Assembly: GCF_000426465.1 (NCBI RefSeq) | Contig: NZ_KE384527.1 | Span: forward strand, 210,543-274,542 | Direction: 5' to 3' | DNA length: 64,000 bases | DNA from: Epilithonimonas caeni DSM 17710 | Lineage (GTDB): Bacteria; Bacteroidota; Bacteroidia; Flavobacteriales; Weeksellaceae | Part shown: piece after piece, positions 1-9,882 of the stretch | Layout: each line of letters begins with the position of its first letter | Position numbering within the stretch: the stretch's first letter is position 1 | The notes under the pieces: model-generated | What the model was told of the DNA's origin: nothing | Seen by the model: the letters and a program-made list of their open reading frames with translations, nothing else | Database searches by the model: none | Translations under genes and position numbers: made by a program

Positions 1-25
1 CACTGAAATTCAGTGGATTTTTTAT
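1..25 (+). terminator. Rho-independent terminator reading rightwards
   Basis: A hairpin with stem CACTGA (1-6) and TCAGTG (10-15), loop AAT, is followed by GATTTTTT. The U-tract lies on the plus strand, so it would end a transcript entering from the left, converging on cas2. In type II-C loci with the order cas9-cas1-cas2-array the array is often transcribed towards cas2, so this may be the terminator of the CRISPR array transcript. That is inference, because the array is outside the window and the stem may extend past base 1. Confidence 0.6.
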
Positions 26-44
26 TTATTTAGGATTCAAAAAA

Positions 45-1273
<1,229 letters not shown>

Positions 1274-1274
1274 T

Positions 1275-4200
1275 TTAAAAATTCCAATTTATTGTACCAT
1301 CAATATGCATTTCGAAATCTTTGCCTTCTATTGCAAAATTCCACTGTCCTTGTCTTAATCTTAAAAATATCTGTCTTTCATCGAAATTAATAGACGAATA
1401 TTCTGGATTATCTTTTTTCAATTCAGTATCTATACCTGCTGCTAAATGATGTCTAAACTTTATTCTTCCGTCTTTTTCAAATTGATACATTTTAAACATT
1501 CTATTGGATAACTCAGGTTTTTCTAAATCTTTTAATTCGTAAATACTTTCTTTATAAAACAAGACTTTATCACCGTTTTTTAAGACAGAATAAAGAGGTA
1601 GCTGTATCTTATTTTTCCCTTTTCCTGCTTCAAAATTTGAAAACTCTGGCTCGACAAAAAGATTTTGAATATTTTTTAATTTGAGTTCCGCTACGTCTAT
1701 AATAGAAAGAATTCTCATAGCTTTACCGGAATCACTTTTGTAAAACAGACAATATGTGTTCTCACCATTAGTTGCTAATGTAGACTTTTTATATTCTTTG
1801 CCTGAAACAAAACTGTGATTATGAACTTTAATTGCTGTTGCATATTTTAACCCGTTTTCAAAACAGCGTATTGTTCTTATTTTGTTGACTTTATTTCCTT
1901 TTTTATCAAGCATATAAACGCCTTCGGTTAAAGCTGTTTTAAAATCCGATTCTTCAACTTGCCTTTTAATTATTTTAAACAAATCTTTATCAACAATTGC
2001 TTTTTCAATTTCTTCAAGACTTTTGAATCCCGGAGAATTAGCATCCTTTTTATAAACCAAAGGTTTTCTGACAGCTAGAAAAATTTCATCTGTAAGAATC
2101 ATTTTTCTATTATCATCAAACAAAATCTTATTATCCTTATCCCTTACAGGCTGTTTGATGGCTCCATAGAAAGTTTCTCCATGCAACTGCCCACGAATTG
2201 TATCACCTTTTGCAACTCGTTTTTTTCTATTGCCTGATTTGTCTGTATCATAAACTATTTTTCCTCTTTTTCTTATTGTTTTAGATGTTTGAGTAATAGT
2301 TCGGCTATCCGTCAAATTATTAATTAAAACCTTATCTTTTAATTCCAAAATATAATTTTCAGAAAAATTATTCCAGCCCATAGGAAGTTCGTGATATGTT
2401 TTTCCGGTTCTGTTATCAATTTCGTTTTGGTAAGCCTTAATAATTCTTTCTCTATGAAAAGCATTTGGAATTAACGTAAGAATTGCGGCATCCTGAGCGT
2501 GATGACTGTGTACACTTCTGTCTTTTTTAGAATCCCTTGATTGTACCTTATAAACTTTCTTAAAAATATCCGTGACACCACCTTTCTCTACAGAAACCCT
2601 TTTGAACAGTGTTTTAAAATATGGCAAAGCGTACTTTGTAATAATCTGAGTATCTCTCAACTGATTATTTCTCCATCCAGCTTTATATTCTGTAATCGTA
2701 AAGGTTGCTAACTTGGATTTCAGATAATCCAAATCCATTTTTATGGTGTGATATTTTACAATACAAAAATCTTTATAATCTCTTGTACTTGCATAAGAAG
2801 CCTTCTTTTTCCATTCATCAAATAGTTTTTCAAGCTCCTCAATTTTCTTCCAAGTAACTATTTTCTCTGTTTTGCCTTTTAACTCTTTGTATTCTATTTT
2901 TCTTTCTCCAAAAATAAATTCGATATTCCTGATTATTGGATTATAACTTTCACCATTAATAAACTGCTCAGTATCATAATTAGCTAATTGTGTCGGAAAT
3001 TTCTTTCCTTTTTGTAAACGGTTATATCCCGAGTCGGCAATGGTGAGATTTTTCAATTCGTTATCAAAACTAATACTCGCAGGAATTGTATGTTCAAAAT
3101 CATACTTGCTACCAATGATTAAGTCTGAAAAGGAAATTGGCTTGCCTGTATAAAGGCAAATTTTGTTTTGTTCGTGCCACAATCTGATTTTACGAACTAA
3201 TGTATCTTCATCGATAAGATTCACATTAGGAAACTGTTCCCGATAAATTGCAAGTTCTTTTCTGTAAGTATCATTTTCTTTTTCTCTTTCCTTTTGCCAA
3301 ATCTCAATTGCTTTTCTTTTATTTTTGTCGTTGAGTTCTCTTGCAATCTCAATCACTACTCTTGTTTCTTCATCTATCTTTCCTGTCTGTAAAAGATAAT
3401 TCACCAATTTTTTCAGTTTATGCAAAGACTTCAACGCCATAGGATTTTTAAATCCTTTGCTCAGTGGCTCTGGATTGCCTAATAATTTTATTTCCCGACC
3501 TTCAAACTCTGCATCTGGATTTCTTGTCAAGAAACCGCCTCTGTTTTTTTCTTTAATATAATACTTTTTCTTACCTAAAGAATATTCTAAATAATTTTCT
3601 GCTTCCGCATAATTTTCCTGTTCAGACGGATGCCAAAGATATTTCTTCTTATCTTCTGAAACATGGTAAGTTTCTCTTAAAAAATTAAATATCTTTTGAT
3701 CAATTCTTTCAGGCTGTACAAAAAGATTCTTCTTATCAAAAAAAGATTTCTTTAAAAACTCAAGGTATTTTACTGAAACGTATGTAACAATATTTGCTTT
3801 ACTTTCTTCTTCAAGTTTATCCCAGCTTTCCTGTCCGTAATTGTCAATAATACTTTTTAAAACAAGTTTGTTTTCAGTACTATCCAAGTTTCTGTCGTCA
3901 GTAATGTAATAACGGTTTTCATCATTAAGCATTTCTGATATCAAACTGTTAACAATCGTTGCATTCTTTCTGTTTGCTGAATCTTGATTTAAAATCTTAA
4001 AAATCTCTTCGGAGAAATGATTAATAAGTGTTTCGGAAATTTTATTTTCCCCAAGCATCTTATAAAGGTTAGCCATATATACGGCATGGCTGTATAAAAA
4101 CCCCTTTTGTAAATAGGGAAGAATTTTCTTAATTGCAGAAAGGCTTAAAGTTGCAAAACCTTGTTGTAATTTGATTTTAGAAAATTTATTCGCTTTTTCT

Positions 4201-5489
4201 TCATCTAAATTTAATTTCTCTAAAGCAAATTTCTTAAGATTTTCTTGTCCGTCAAAAGTCATTAGGACGTGCCATACATCTTCAAAAGTATATTCAGTGT
4301 GAGATTTTTTAATAGGCTGCGAACTTCTTTCTCCGTTAATATCCCATTTTAATATATCTTTCCAGTCTTCTCCAAAAACATCCTGAAACTGTTTAAGTAA
4401 TTTTACAGAAAGTACTTTCGTTTTCTCATGATGCTTTGATGTTCTTTTGGCTCCATCTTTCTTAAGTTGCTTATCAATATCGATTAGTTCAAAATCTGGT
4501 TTTGACTTGTAAAATAATGGATAAATCTTGGTTTGAGTATATTCCTGCTTATCTTCATTTAAAGGTGGGATAATATTTAAGTTATTAATAAAAACCCAGG
4601 TTCTATATTCCTCATAAAGAGGATGAGTTACCGCTACTCTTTTTTTTCCTTTTTCATAAATACAGTTTCCGATCAAGCCTTTCTGTGTTCTTAAAGGACG
4701 CTGCCAAATAATTGCTTTCCATAGTTTAGAATAATCTTCTCTAGAAATATCGTGTAAATCACAGATAATTTTTAATTCTGTTTCGCTATCTTTTCTGAGA
4801 TTATATCTTTGTCTTATTCTTCCTCCGAAATCTTTTTGATAATGATATAGTGCAGCACCTAAAGTTTTGTATTTCTCTAAATATTCTTCAATATCATTTC
4901 TTCCTTTTGTTCCGTTTTTATCACTTCCGGTTAACATCGTCTTAGCTTCTTCCTCATCTCTTCCTTTAAAACCTCTTCTTTGAACAAGCTGATAAAAAAC
5001 TCTTCCTAATATTTTAGGATTGTTTACAAATACATCTTTATATTCTGGATTACCTACAAAGGCTCTAAAAACGTAGTAACTCTCATGTTTGTCTTTTCCG
5101 AACAAGTGAAAGTCCGGCAGACCGTCACCATCAAAATCAAATCTTATCCAATTCAGAAATTCTTCGGATTGAGGGTATTCTCTTTTCTTACCTTTTCTGT
5201 ACGTTTTCCAATTATTAAAATCTTCGATAGACAGAGGACACATATTTCTTTCAATAAGAAATTGTAAAATTCCGAACTTTCTGTATTTTTCAGCTTGGTA
5301 ATTTCTTCTTTTACCTCTGCTCTCCGTTCTTTTCTGAACTTTAGGAAATTCATTACCTTTTTCTGAAGCAACGCCTTTCTCAAAAGTAATCACTCCAAAA
5401 TCTTCTATCTGATTGCCATCTAAGTCTAAATTTCTAATTGCCCAACCGGTACTATTACTACCAAGGTCAATTCCTAAAACTTTTTTCAT
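1275..5489 (-). CDS. cas9: Type II-C CRISPR effector nuclease Cas9
   Basis: The protein has 1404 residues, large for II-C but usual for the Bacteroidota branch. RuvC-I has Asp8 in GIDLGSNSTGWAI. An Arg-rich bridge helix follows (KRTESRGKRRNYQAEKYRKF). RuvC-II has Glu714 in VVIEIARELN. The HNH motif is FEHTIPAS with His800, and Asn823 lies 23 residues on, the spacing seen in SpCas9 (H840/N863). RuvC-III has HHAQDAA with His997 and Asp1000. Every catalytic residue is therefore present. The C-terminal about 350 residues would hold the PAM-interacting region. No csn2 or cas4 accompanies it. A weak -7 box (TATATTCG, minus strand, 5530-5523) lies about 35 bases before the ATG. The tracrRNA is divergent upstream. 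Confidence 0.98.
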   Translation of the reverse strand: MKKVLGIDLGSNSTGWAIRNLDLDGNQIEDFGVITFEKGVASEKGNEFPKVQKRTESRGKRRNYQAEKYRKFGILQFLIERNMCPLSIEDFNNWKTYRKGKKREYPQSEEFLNWIRFDFDGDGLPDFHLFGKDKHESYYVFRAFVGNPEYKDVFVNNPKILGRVFYQLVQRRGFKGRDEEEAKTMLTGSDKNGTKGRNDIEEYLEKYKTLGAALYHYQKDFGGRIRQRYNLRKDSETELKIICDLHDISREDYSKLWKAIIWQRPLRTQKGLIGNCIYEKGKKRVAVTHPLYEEYRTWVFINNLNIIPPLNEDKQEYTQTKIYPLFYKSKPDFELIDIDKQLKKDGAKRTSKHHEKTKVLSVKLLKQFQDVFGEDWKDILKWDINGERSSQPIKKSHTEYTFEDVWHVLMTFDGQENLKKFALEKLNLDEEKANKFSKIKLQQGFATLSLSAIKKILPYLQKGFLYSHAVYMANLYKMLGENKISETLINHFSEEIFKILNQDSANRKNATIVNSLISEMLNDENRYYITDDRNLDSTENKLVLKSIIDNYGQESWDKLEEESKANIVTYVSVKYLEFLKKSFFDKKNLFVQPERIDQKIFNFLRETYHVSEDKKKYLWHPSEQENYAEAENYLEYSLGKKKYYIKEKNRGGFLTRNPDAEFEGREIKLLGNPEPLSKGFKNPMALKSLHKLKKLVNYLLQTGKIDEETRVVIEIARELNDKNKRKAIEIWQKEREKENDTYRKELAIYREQFPNVNLIDEDTLVRKIRLWHEQNKICLYTGKPISFSDLIIGSKYDFEHTIPASISFDNELKNLTIADSGYNRLQKGKKFPTQLANYDTEQFINGESYNPIIRNIEFIFGERKIEYKELKGKTEKIVTWKKIEELEKLFDEWKKKASYASTRDYKDFCIVKYHTIKMDLDYLKSKLATFTITEYKAGWRNNQLRDTQIITKYALPYFKTLFKRVSVEKGGVTDIFKKVYKVQSRDSKKDRSVHSHHAQDAAILTLIPNAFHRERIIKAYQNEIDNRTGKTYHELPMGWNNFSENYILELKDKVLINNLTDSRTITQTSKTIRKRGKIVYDTDKSGNRKKRVAKGDTIRGQLHGETFYGAIKQPVRDKDNKILFDDNRKMILTDEIFLAVRKPLVYKKDANSPGFKSLEEIEKAIVDKDLFKIIKRQVEESDFKTALTEGVYMLDKKGNKVNKIRTIRCFENGLKYATAIKVHNHSFVSGKEYKKSTLATNGENTYCLFYKSDSGKAMRILSIIDVAELKLKNIQNLFVEPEFSNFEAGKGKNKIQLPLYSVLKNGDKVLFYKESIYELKDLEKPELSNRMFKMYQFEKDGRIKFRHHLAAGIDTELKKDNPEYSSINFDERQIFLRLRQGQWNFAIEGKDFEMHIDGTINWNF

Positions 5490-5575
5490 AAAATTATCAC
5501 ACTGGTTATCAATTACATAATACGAATATACAAAAATTCAGGTTCATTACATATTAAATATAAAAAATAATTATA

Positions 5576-5745
5576 TATCTTTGATTTAGAAAGTGAAAGT
5601 TTATTTCCGGAAATAAATTGAATACGCCCTCCAAAAGCATATTCTGACCTTAGATGTTTAGCTTTCTTTCTAATTATTTATTAATTAAATTAATTAATAT
5701 GTAAGTTGTGAATTGCTTTAATCCCTGTATTATCAGGGATTTTTA
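5576..5745 (+). ncRNA. Candidate small RNA with a solitary CRISPR-repeat-like segment and its own terminator
   Basis: A perfect Bacteroidota -7 box, TATCTTTG, lies at 5576-5583 on the plus strand; no good -33 box is seen. Downstream is an 18-bp palindrome (5600-5617), then an AT-only stretch, then GTTGTGAATTGCTTT at 5705-5719. Bases 5706-5719 are perfectly complementary to the tracrRNA anti-repeat at 5821-5834. A strong terminator follows directly: stem AATCCCTG/CAGGGATT (5720-5727 and 5734-5741) and a U-tract. The predicted RNA is about 155 nt. It could pair with tracrRNA as a guide-like RNA, as a decoy, or be a relic of an old repeat. Transcription is unproven. Confidence 0.5.
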
Positions 5746-5809
5746 AATTTACAATGTTTTTTCTGTAGTAAATTACGGTTTTCCATATTTACAATAAAAA
5801 AATTGTTTT

Positions 5810-5888
5810 TATATTTGTAAAAAGCAATTCACAATAAGGCTAAAAGCCGAAGAAAATCTTTAATCCTGCGTACTCCGTGGGATTTTTA
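5810..5888 (+). ncRNA. Predicted tracrRNA with its promoter
   Basis: The -7 box TATATTTG lies at 5810-5817, so transcription should begin near 5821-5825; the -33 region is not clear. The RNA opens with the anti-repeat (5821-5835), continues with a small nexus-like stem GGCT/AGCC (5838-5841 and 5845-5848), and ends in a hairpin ATCCTGCG/CGTGGGAT (5863-5870 and 5876-5883, two G-U pairs) followed by U5. The position, divergent from cas9, and the short two-hairpin form fit II-C tracrRNAs. The array repeat should begin GTTGTGAATTGCTTT. The duplex length cannot be fixed because the array is outside the window. Confidence 0.8.
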
Positions 5889-6015
5889 TTTATATAGAAG
5901 TCATTTTCTCATAATTGATATTAAATTAAAAAATATAATATTGTCAAAATCAATCTTCAATAAGATATCTTACTAAAACAAAAAGTCTGTATTTTAATCC
6001 TTTTAAAAATCCTGA
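5889..6015. other. Gap before tex, nothing clear
   Basis: This very AT-rich stretch separates the tracrRNA terminator from tex. No ORF, repeat or clear -7/-33 pair was seen. The tex promoter must lie here or upstream. Confidence 0.4.
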
Positions 6016-8139
6016 ATGAATACAACTGAATTTATCCAAAATCAACTAAATATCCCCGCCAATAGCATTGGAGCGACACTTCAACTTCTGTCTGAAGATT
6101 GTACAATTCCTTTCATTGCGCGTTACCGAAAAGACAAAACAGGTAACCTGGATGAGGTGGCAATTGAAAATATCTCAAAACTGAACAAACAGTTTGAAGA
6201 TATTACCAAACGTAAGGAAAGCATCCTGAAATCTATCGAAGAACAAAATGCTTTAACAATCGAACTTAAACAAAAGATAGAACAGAGTTTTGACCTTCAG
6301 GAGTTGGAAGATTTTTATCTGCCGTACAAAAAACGGAAAAAGACAAAAGCAGATACGGCGAGAGAAAAAGGATTGGAGCCTTTGGCAAAGATCATTATGG
6401 GTCAGCGTTCTGATGAAATTGATATTATCGCTTCAAAATATATCAATAGTATCGTTGCTGATGAAGATGAAGCGCTACAGGGCGCAAGGGACATCATTGC
6501 AGAATGGATCAATGAGAATCTCTATGTCCGAAAAAACCTGAGAAGACTTTTTCAACGAAAGGCAATGATCTCATCCAAACTAGTCAAAGCTAAAAAGGAT
6601 GACGAGGCCGCTCAGAAATTCTCACAATATTTTGAATGGCAGGAAGCTTTGAACAGAATTCCGTCTCATCGTTTATTGGCTATGTTGCGTGCAGAGAATG
6701 AAGGTTTTGTAAAAGTATCGGTTGACATCGAAAAAGATGAAGCACTTGATCTGATCGATAAAGCTATTATTAAAAGTAATAATTCATCTGCCAAACAGAT
6801 AGAATTGGCAATTACAGACGCTTACAAACGTCTTTTGGAACCTGCGCTTTCCAATGAAGCCTTGCAAGAAGCTAAAGAAAAAGCGGACATCAAGGCCATT
6901 GAGGTCTTTTCCGCAAACCTTCAGCAATTGCTACTGGCCTCGCCTTTGGGAGAAAAAAGAATTCTGGCAATCGACCCGGGCTACAGAACTGGCTGTAAAG
7001 TCGTTTGTCTGGATGAAAAAGGCGACCTGCTTCACAACGAAAATATATATCCGCACGCACCACAAAACGAGACAGGAATGGCCATGAAAAAAATCCGGTC
7101 CATGGTGAACGCCTACAACATAGAAGCCATCTCCATAGGAAACGGAACAGCCAGCCGTGAAACCGAATTCTTCATCAAGAAGATCGCATTCGATAAACCT
7201 ATTCTGGTTTTTGTGGTTTCGGAAGCCGGTGCTTCGGTTTATTCGGCGAGTAAAATTGCCAGAGATGAATTCCCGAATTACGATGTCACAGTTCGTGGTG
7301 CGGTTTCCATTGGGCGACGTTTGGCCGACCCACTAGCCGAGTTGGTAAAAATCGACCCAAAATCCATTGGTGTCGGACAATATCAACACGATGTAGATCA
7401 GACCAAACTGAAAGAAGAACTGGACAATACCGTGATTCGTTCTGTAAACTCGGTCGGAATCAATCTGAATACCGCCAGTAAAGCATTATTAAGCTACGTT
7501 TCCGGAATCGGAGAGAAAATGGCAGAGAATATCGTGAATTTCCGGACAGAAAATGGTGCTTTTATAGAACGAAAAGATTTGAAAAGAGTTCCAAGGCTGG
7601 GTGAAAAGGCTTATCAGCAAGCCGCTGCTTTCGTAAGGATCAAGAATGCGAAGAATCCTCTGGATAATTCGGCCGTGCATCCCGAAGCTTACAAAACGGT
7701 TGAAAAAATGGCGAAAGATCTGGGTTTGAAAACCGAAGATCTGATTTCCAATAAAGAGAAAATTGCTTTGATAAATCCTGAGAAATATGTAACCAACGAC
7801 ATCGGAATTCTGGGAATCAAGGATATTTTAAAGGAATTGGAAAAGCCAGGATTAGACCCAAGAAAAGCAACCAAAGTTTTTGAATTCCACCCGAATGTAA
7901 AATCGATCAAAGATGTAAGACCCGGAATGATTCTTCCAGGGATTGTCAATAACATTACGGCTTTCGGATGTTTCGTAGATCTGGGAATCAAGGAAAGCGG
8001 GTTGGTGCATATCTCTCAGCTGAAAGATGGTTTCGTATCTGATGTGAATGAGGTGGTAAAGCTTCATCAACACGTCCAGGTCAAAATCACAGAAGTGGAT
8101 GAGGCGAGGAAAAGGATTCAGCTGACGATGATTTTATAA
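6016..8139 (+). CDS. tex: Tex family RNA-binding transcriptional accessory protein
   Basis: The protein has 707 residues, the usual Tex length. The order is an N-terminal helical Tex domain with the IPFIARYRKDKTGNLDE signature (about residues 32-48), a YqgF/RNase H-like domain (RILAIDPGYRTGCKV from about residue 315), a helix-hairpin-helix pair (around LLSYVSGIGEKMAENIV), and a C-terminal S1 domain (about residues 635-705, containing FGCFVDLGIKESGLVHIS). Tex proteins bind nucleic acid and act in transcription; the bacterial role is only partly known. It stands alone between the CRISPR locus and a bidirectional terminator. Confidence 0.95.
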   Translation: MNTTEFIQNQLNIPANSIGATLQLLSEDCTIPFIARYRKDKTGNLDEVAIENISKLNKQFEDITKRKESILKSIEEQNALTIELKQKIEQSFDLQELEDFYLPYKKRKKTKADTAREKGLEPLAKIIMGQRSDEIDIIASKYINSIVADEDEALQGARDIIAEWINENLYVRKNLRRLFQRKAMISSKLVKAKKDDEAAQKFSQYFEWQEALNRIPSHRLLAMLRAENEGFVKVSVDIEKDEALDLIDKAIIKSNNSSAKQIELAITDAYKRLLEPALSNEALQEAKEKADIKAIEVFSANLQQLLLASPLGEKRILAIDPGYRTGCKVVCLDEKGDLLHNENIYPHAPQNETGMAMKKIRSMVNAYNIEAISIGNGTASRETEFFIKKIAFDKPILVFVVSEAGASVYSASKIARDEFPNYDVTVRGAVSIGRRLADPLAELVKIDPKSIGVGQYQHDVDQTKLKEELDNTVIRSVNSVGINLNTASKALLSYVSGIGEKMAENIVNFRTENGAFIERKDLKRVPRLGEKAYQQAAAFVRIKNAKNPLDNSAVHPEAYKTVEKMAKDLGLKTEDLISNKEKIALINPEKYVTNDIGILGIKDILKELEKPGLDPRKATKVFEFHPNVKSIKDVRPGMILPGIVNNITAFGCFVDLGIKESGLVHISQLKDGFVSDVNEVVKLHQHVQVKITEVDEARKRIQLTMIL

Positions 8140-8145
8140 AGACAG

Positions 8146-8173
8146 AAAAAGCGACAGTCATTTGTCGCTTTTT
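8146..8173. terminator. Bidirectional terminator after tex
   Basis: The perfect 11-bp stem AAAAAGCGACA (8146-8156) and TGTCGCTTTTT (8163-8173), loop GTCATT, has A/T tracts on both sides. It serves tex on the plus strand and the convergent M28 peptidase gene on the minus strand. Confidence 0.85.
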
Positions 8174-8211
8174 GTATTTTATCGAAGATGGATGATAAGA
8201 TGCTTCATTCT

Positions 8212-9780
8212 CTAAAAATCCTTACTACTCCTTTTAGGCTCTTTCACATCCGGCCATTTTGCCGGTTCGCCTTTTTCGTTGTTGGGCATGATGCGCTTTT
8301 CCCGGCTTACAAATTCCGGGTCCTCCGAAGCCATATAAGCTAAAGTAGCAGTCAGGATCACATTATTTTTCAACTCATCAAAAACGATCTTGTCATAAGT
8401 ATCTTTTGTCGTGTGCCAGGTGTACCCGAAATAACCCCAGTTAAGCGAACTCAGGGAAAATCCCGGAACTCCTGCTGCCACAAACGATGCATGGTCAGAA
8501 CCACCACCTCCGGGCATTCCGGGGAAGTTAGTTTTAATCTGGTCTTTTACTTTTTTAGGTGCGGCATCCAGCCATCTTCCGACATAAGCATAAGAGTCTT
8601 TGAAACCCTGCCCGCTGATGTCCACCACTCTACCTGTTCCGTTATCCTGATTAAAAACGGCCTGCACACCTTTGATAATTTCCGGATTGTCAGCTACAAA
8701 ACCTCTTGAACCGTTCAGACCTTGTTCTTCGCTTCCCCAAAGTCCAACGACAATGGTTCTTTTTGGGTTTGGATAGTATTTTTTGAGGATTCTCATAGTT
8801 TCCAGCATTGTCAGAGTTCCCGTTCCATTATCCGTCGCACCTTGCGCACCGTCCCAGGAATCGAGGTGAGCGGAAAGAATCACATATTCGTTCGGTTTTT
8901 CCGAGCCTTTTATCATCCCGATGGTGTTGAAGGATTTGGCTTCCGGCAACACTTTGGATTGAGCATCCACTTTGACTCTCGGTTTTGCCCCTTTTTCTGC
9001 CATTCTGTAAAGCATTCCGTAATCTTCCAAATCGACATCGAACATTGGGATTGATTTGGTTTTAGCACCGAAAATACGGTTAGTGCTGTGGATTCCGGTC
9101 CAGTTGGAAATGGCGATTCCCGCAGCTCCTGCTTTCTCTAAAGCTTCCGGCAAAGTAGAATTATCATAACCGATTGATTTGATATAATCTGCAAAATCCT
9201 TTTTAGCTTGTTCTTTTTCAGCTTTCAGTTTTTCATATAATTCGGGAGTTGCAAACTCTTTGATTTGTTCGTCTGAACGTCCGATTTTCTGGTATTGTGC
9301 CATCAAAACGATTTTACCCTTCACCGAAGGTAGCCATTTATCAAATTCGGCTTTAGAAGATACTTTTGGAAGAATAACCACTTCTGCTTCTACCGATTTT
9401 TTAGTTGCCGGACTCCACGCCAATTGTGTAGCAGATAAGGTTTTGGTTCTTGGATAAACCAAATCTACGTGTGTTGTTCCGCGCTGCCAGCCTTTCCAGG
9501 TTCCGAATTGCTGAAGATCAGCTTCGATTCCCCAAGATTTCAGTTTGTCGGCTGTGTAGTTGTTAGCAGCCAACATTTCGGGCGTTCCAACAAGACGTGG
9601 TCCGATTTCATCCAAAAGTTCATAAGCCATATCTTCTAATTGGGAGTTATTATTGACTTCGTTAACGAAATTTTGAATGATGGGCTTAAGTTGTTCTTCG
9701 GATTTGGTCTGAGCGTTGACCAAAGTGATCTGAGCTGCAAAGAAAACTGCAGACATTGTTAAAAACGTGTTTCTCTTCAT
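8212..9780 (-). CDS. Secreted M28 family zinc aminopeptidase
   Basis: The protein has 522 residues and a Sec signal peptide (residues 1-23, ending VNAQ). The M28 metal ligands read as His305 and Asp317 (SAHLDSWDG...ATDNG), Glu351/Glu352 (GSEEQG), Asp379 (FNQDNGTG) and His430 (GGSDHASF). The region between about residues 130 and 270 resembles a PA-type insert that is common in these exopeptidases. It should cleave N-terminal residues or dipeptides in the periplasm or outside the cell. Its substrate cannot be read from sequence. The gene is alone, with terminators on both sides. Confidence 0.92.
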   Translation of the reverse strand: MKRNTFLTMSAVFFAAQITLVNAQTKSEEQLKPIIQNFVNEVNNNSQLEDMAYELLDEIGPRLVGTPEMLAANNYTADKLKSWGIEADLQQFGTWKGWQRGTTHVDLVYPRTKTLSATQLAWSPATKKSVEAEVVILPKVSSKAEFDKWLPSVKGKIVLMAQYQKIGRSDEQIKEFATPELYEKLKAEKEQAKKDFADYIKSIGYDNSTLPEALEKAGAAGIAISNWTGIHSTNRIFGAKTKSIPMFDVDLEDYGMLYRMAEKGAKPRVKVDAQSKVLPEAKSFNTIGMIKGSEKPNEYVILSAHLDSWDGAQGATDNGTGTLTMLETMRILKKYYPNPKRTIVVGLWGSEEQGLNGSRGFVADNPEIIKGVQAVFNQDNGTGRVVDISGQGFKDSYAYVGRWLDAAPKKVKDQIKTNFPGMPGGGGSDHASFVAAGVPGFSLSSLNWGYFGYTWHTTKDTYDKIVFDELKNNVILTATLAYMASEDPEFVSREKRIMPNNEKGEPAKWPDVKEPKRSSKDF

Positions 9781-9882
9781 ATCTTTTATTTGATTCCGAT
9801 AAAGGTAAGGATTATGATTAAAAAAATGCCTCGAAAAAGAGGCGTTTATTGTAATATTAATAATGATTCTAAGTCGAATATA

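Noticed and set aside
1-44. Last repeat of the CRISPR array at the left edge
   Set aside because: Only a terminator hairpin is visible; no GTTGTGAATTGCTTT-like bases occur in 1-44.
5675-5704. The stretch before the repeat mimic as a confident Cas9 guide
   Set aside because: It is nearly pure A/T and low in complexity. Chance matches exist in any AT-rich genome, and no target with a credible PAM could be established by eye.
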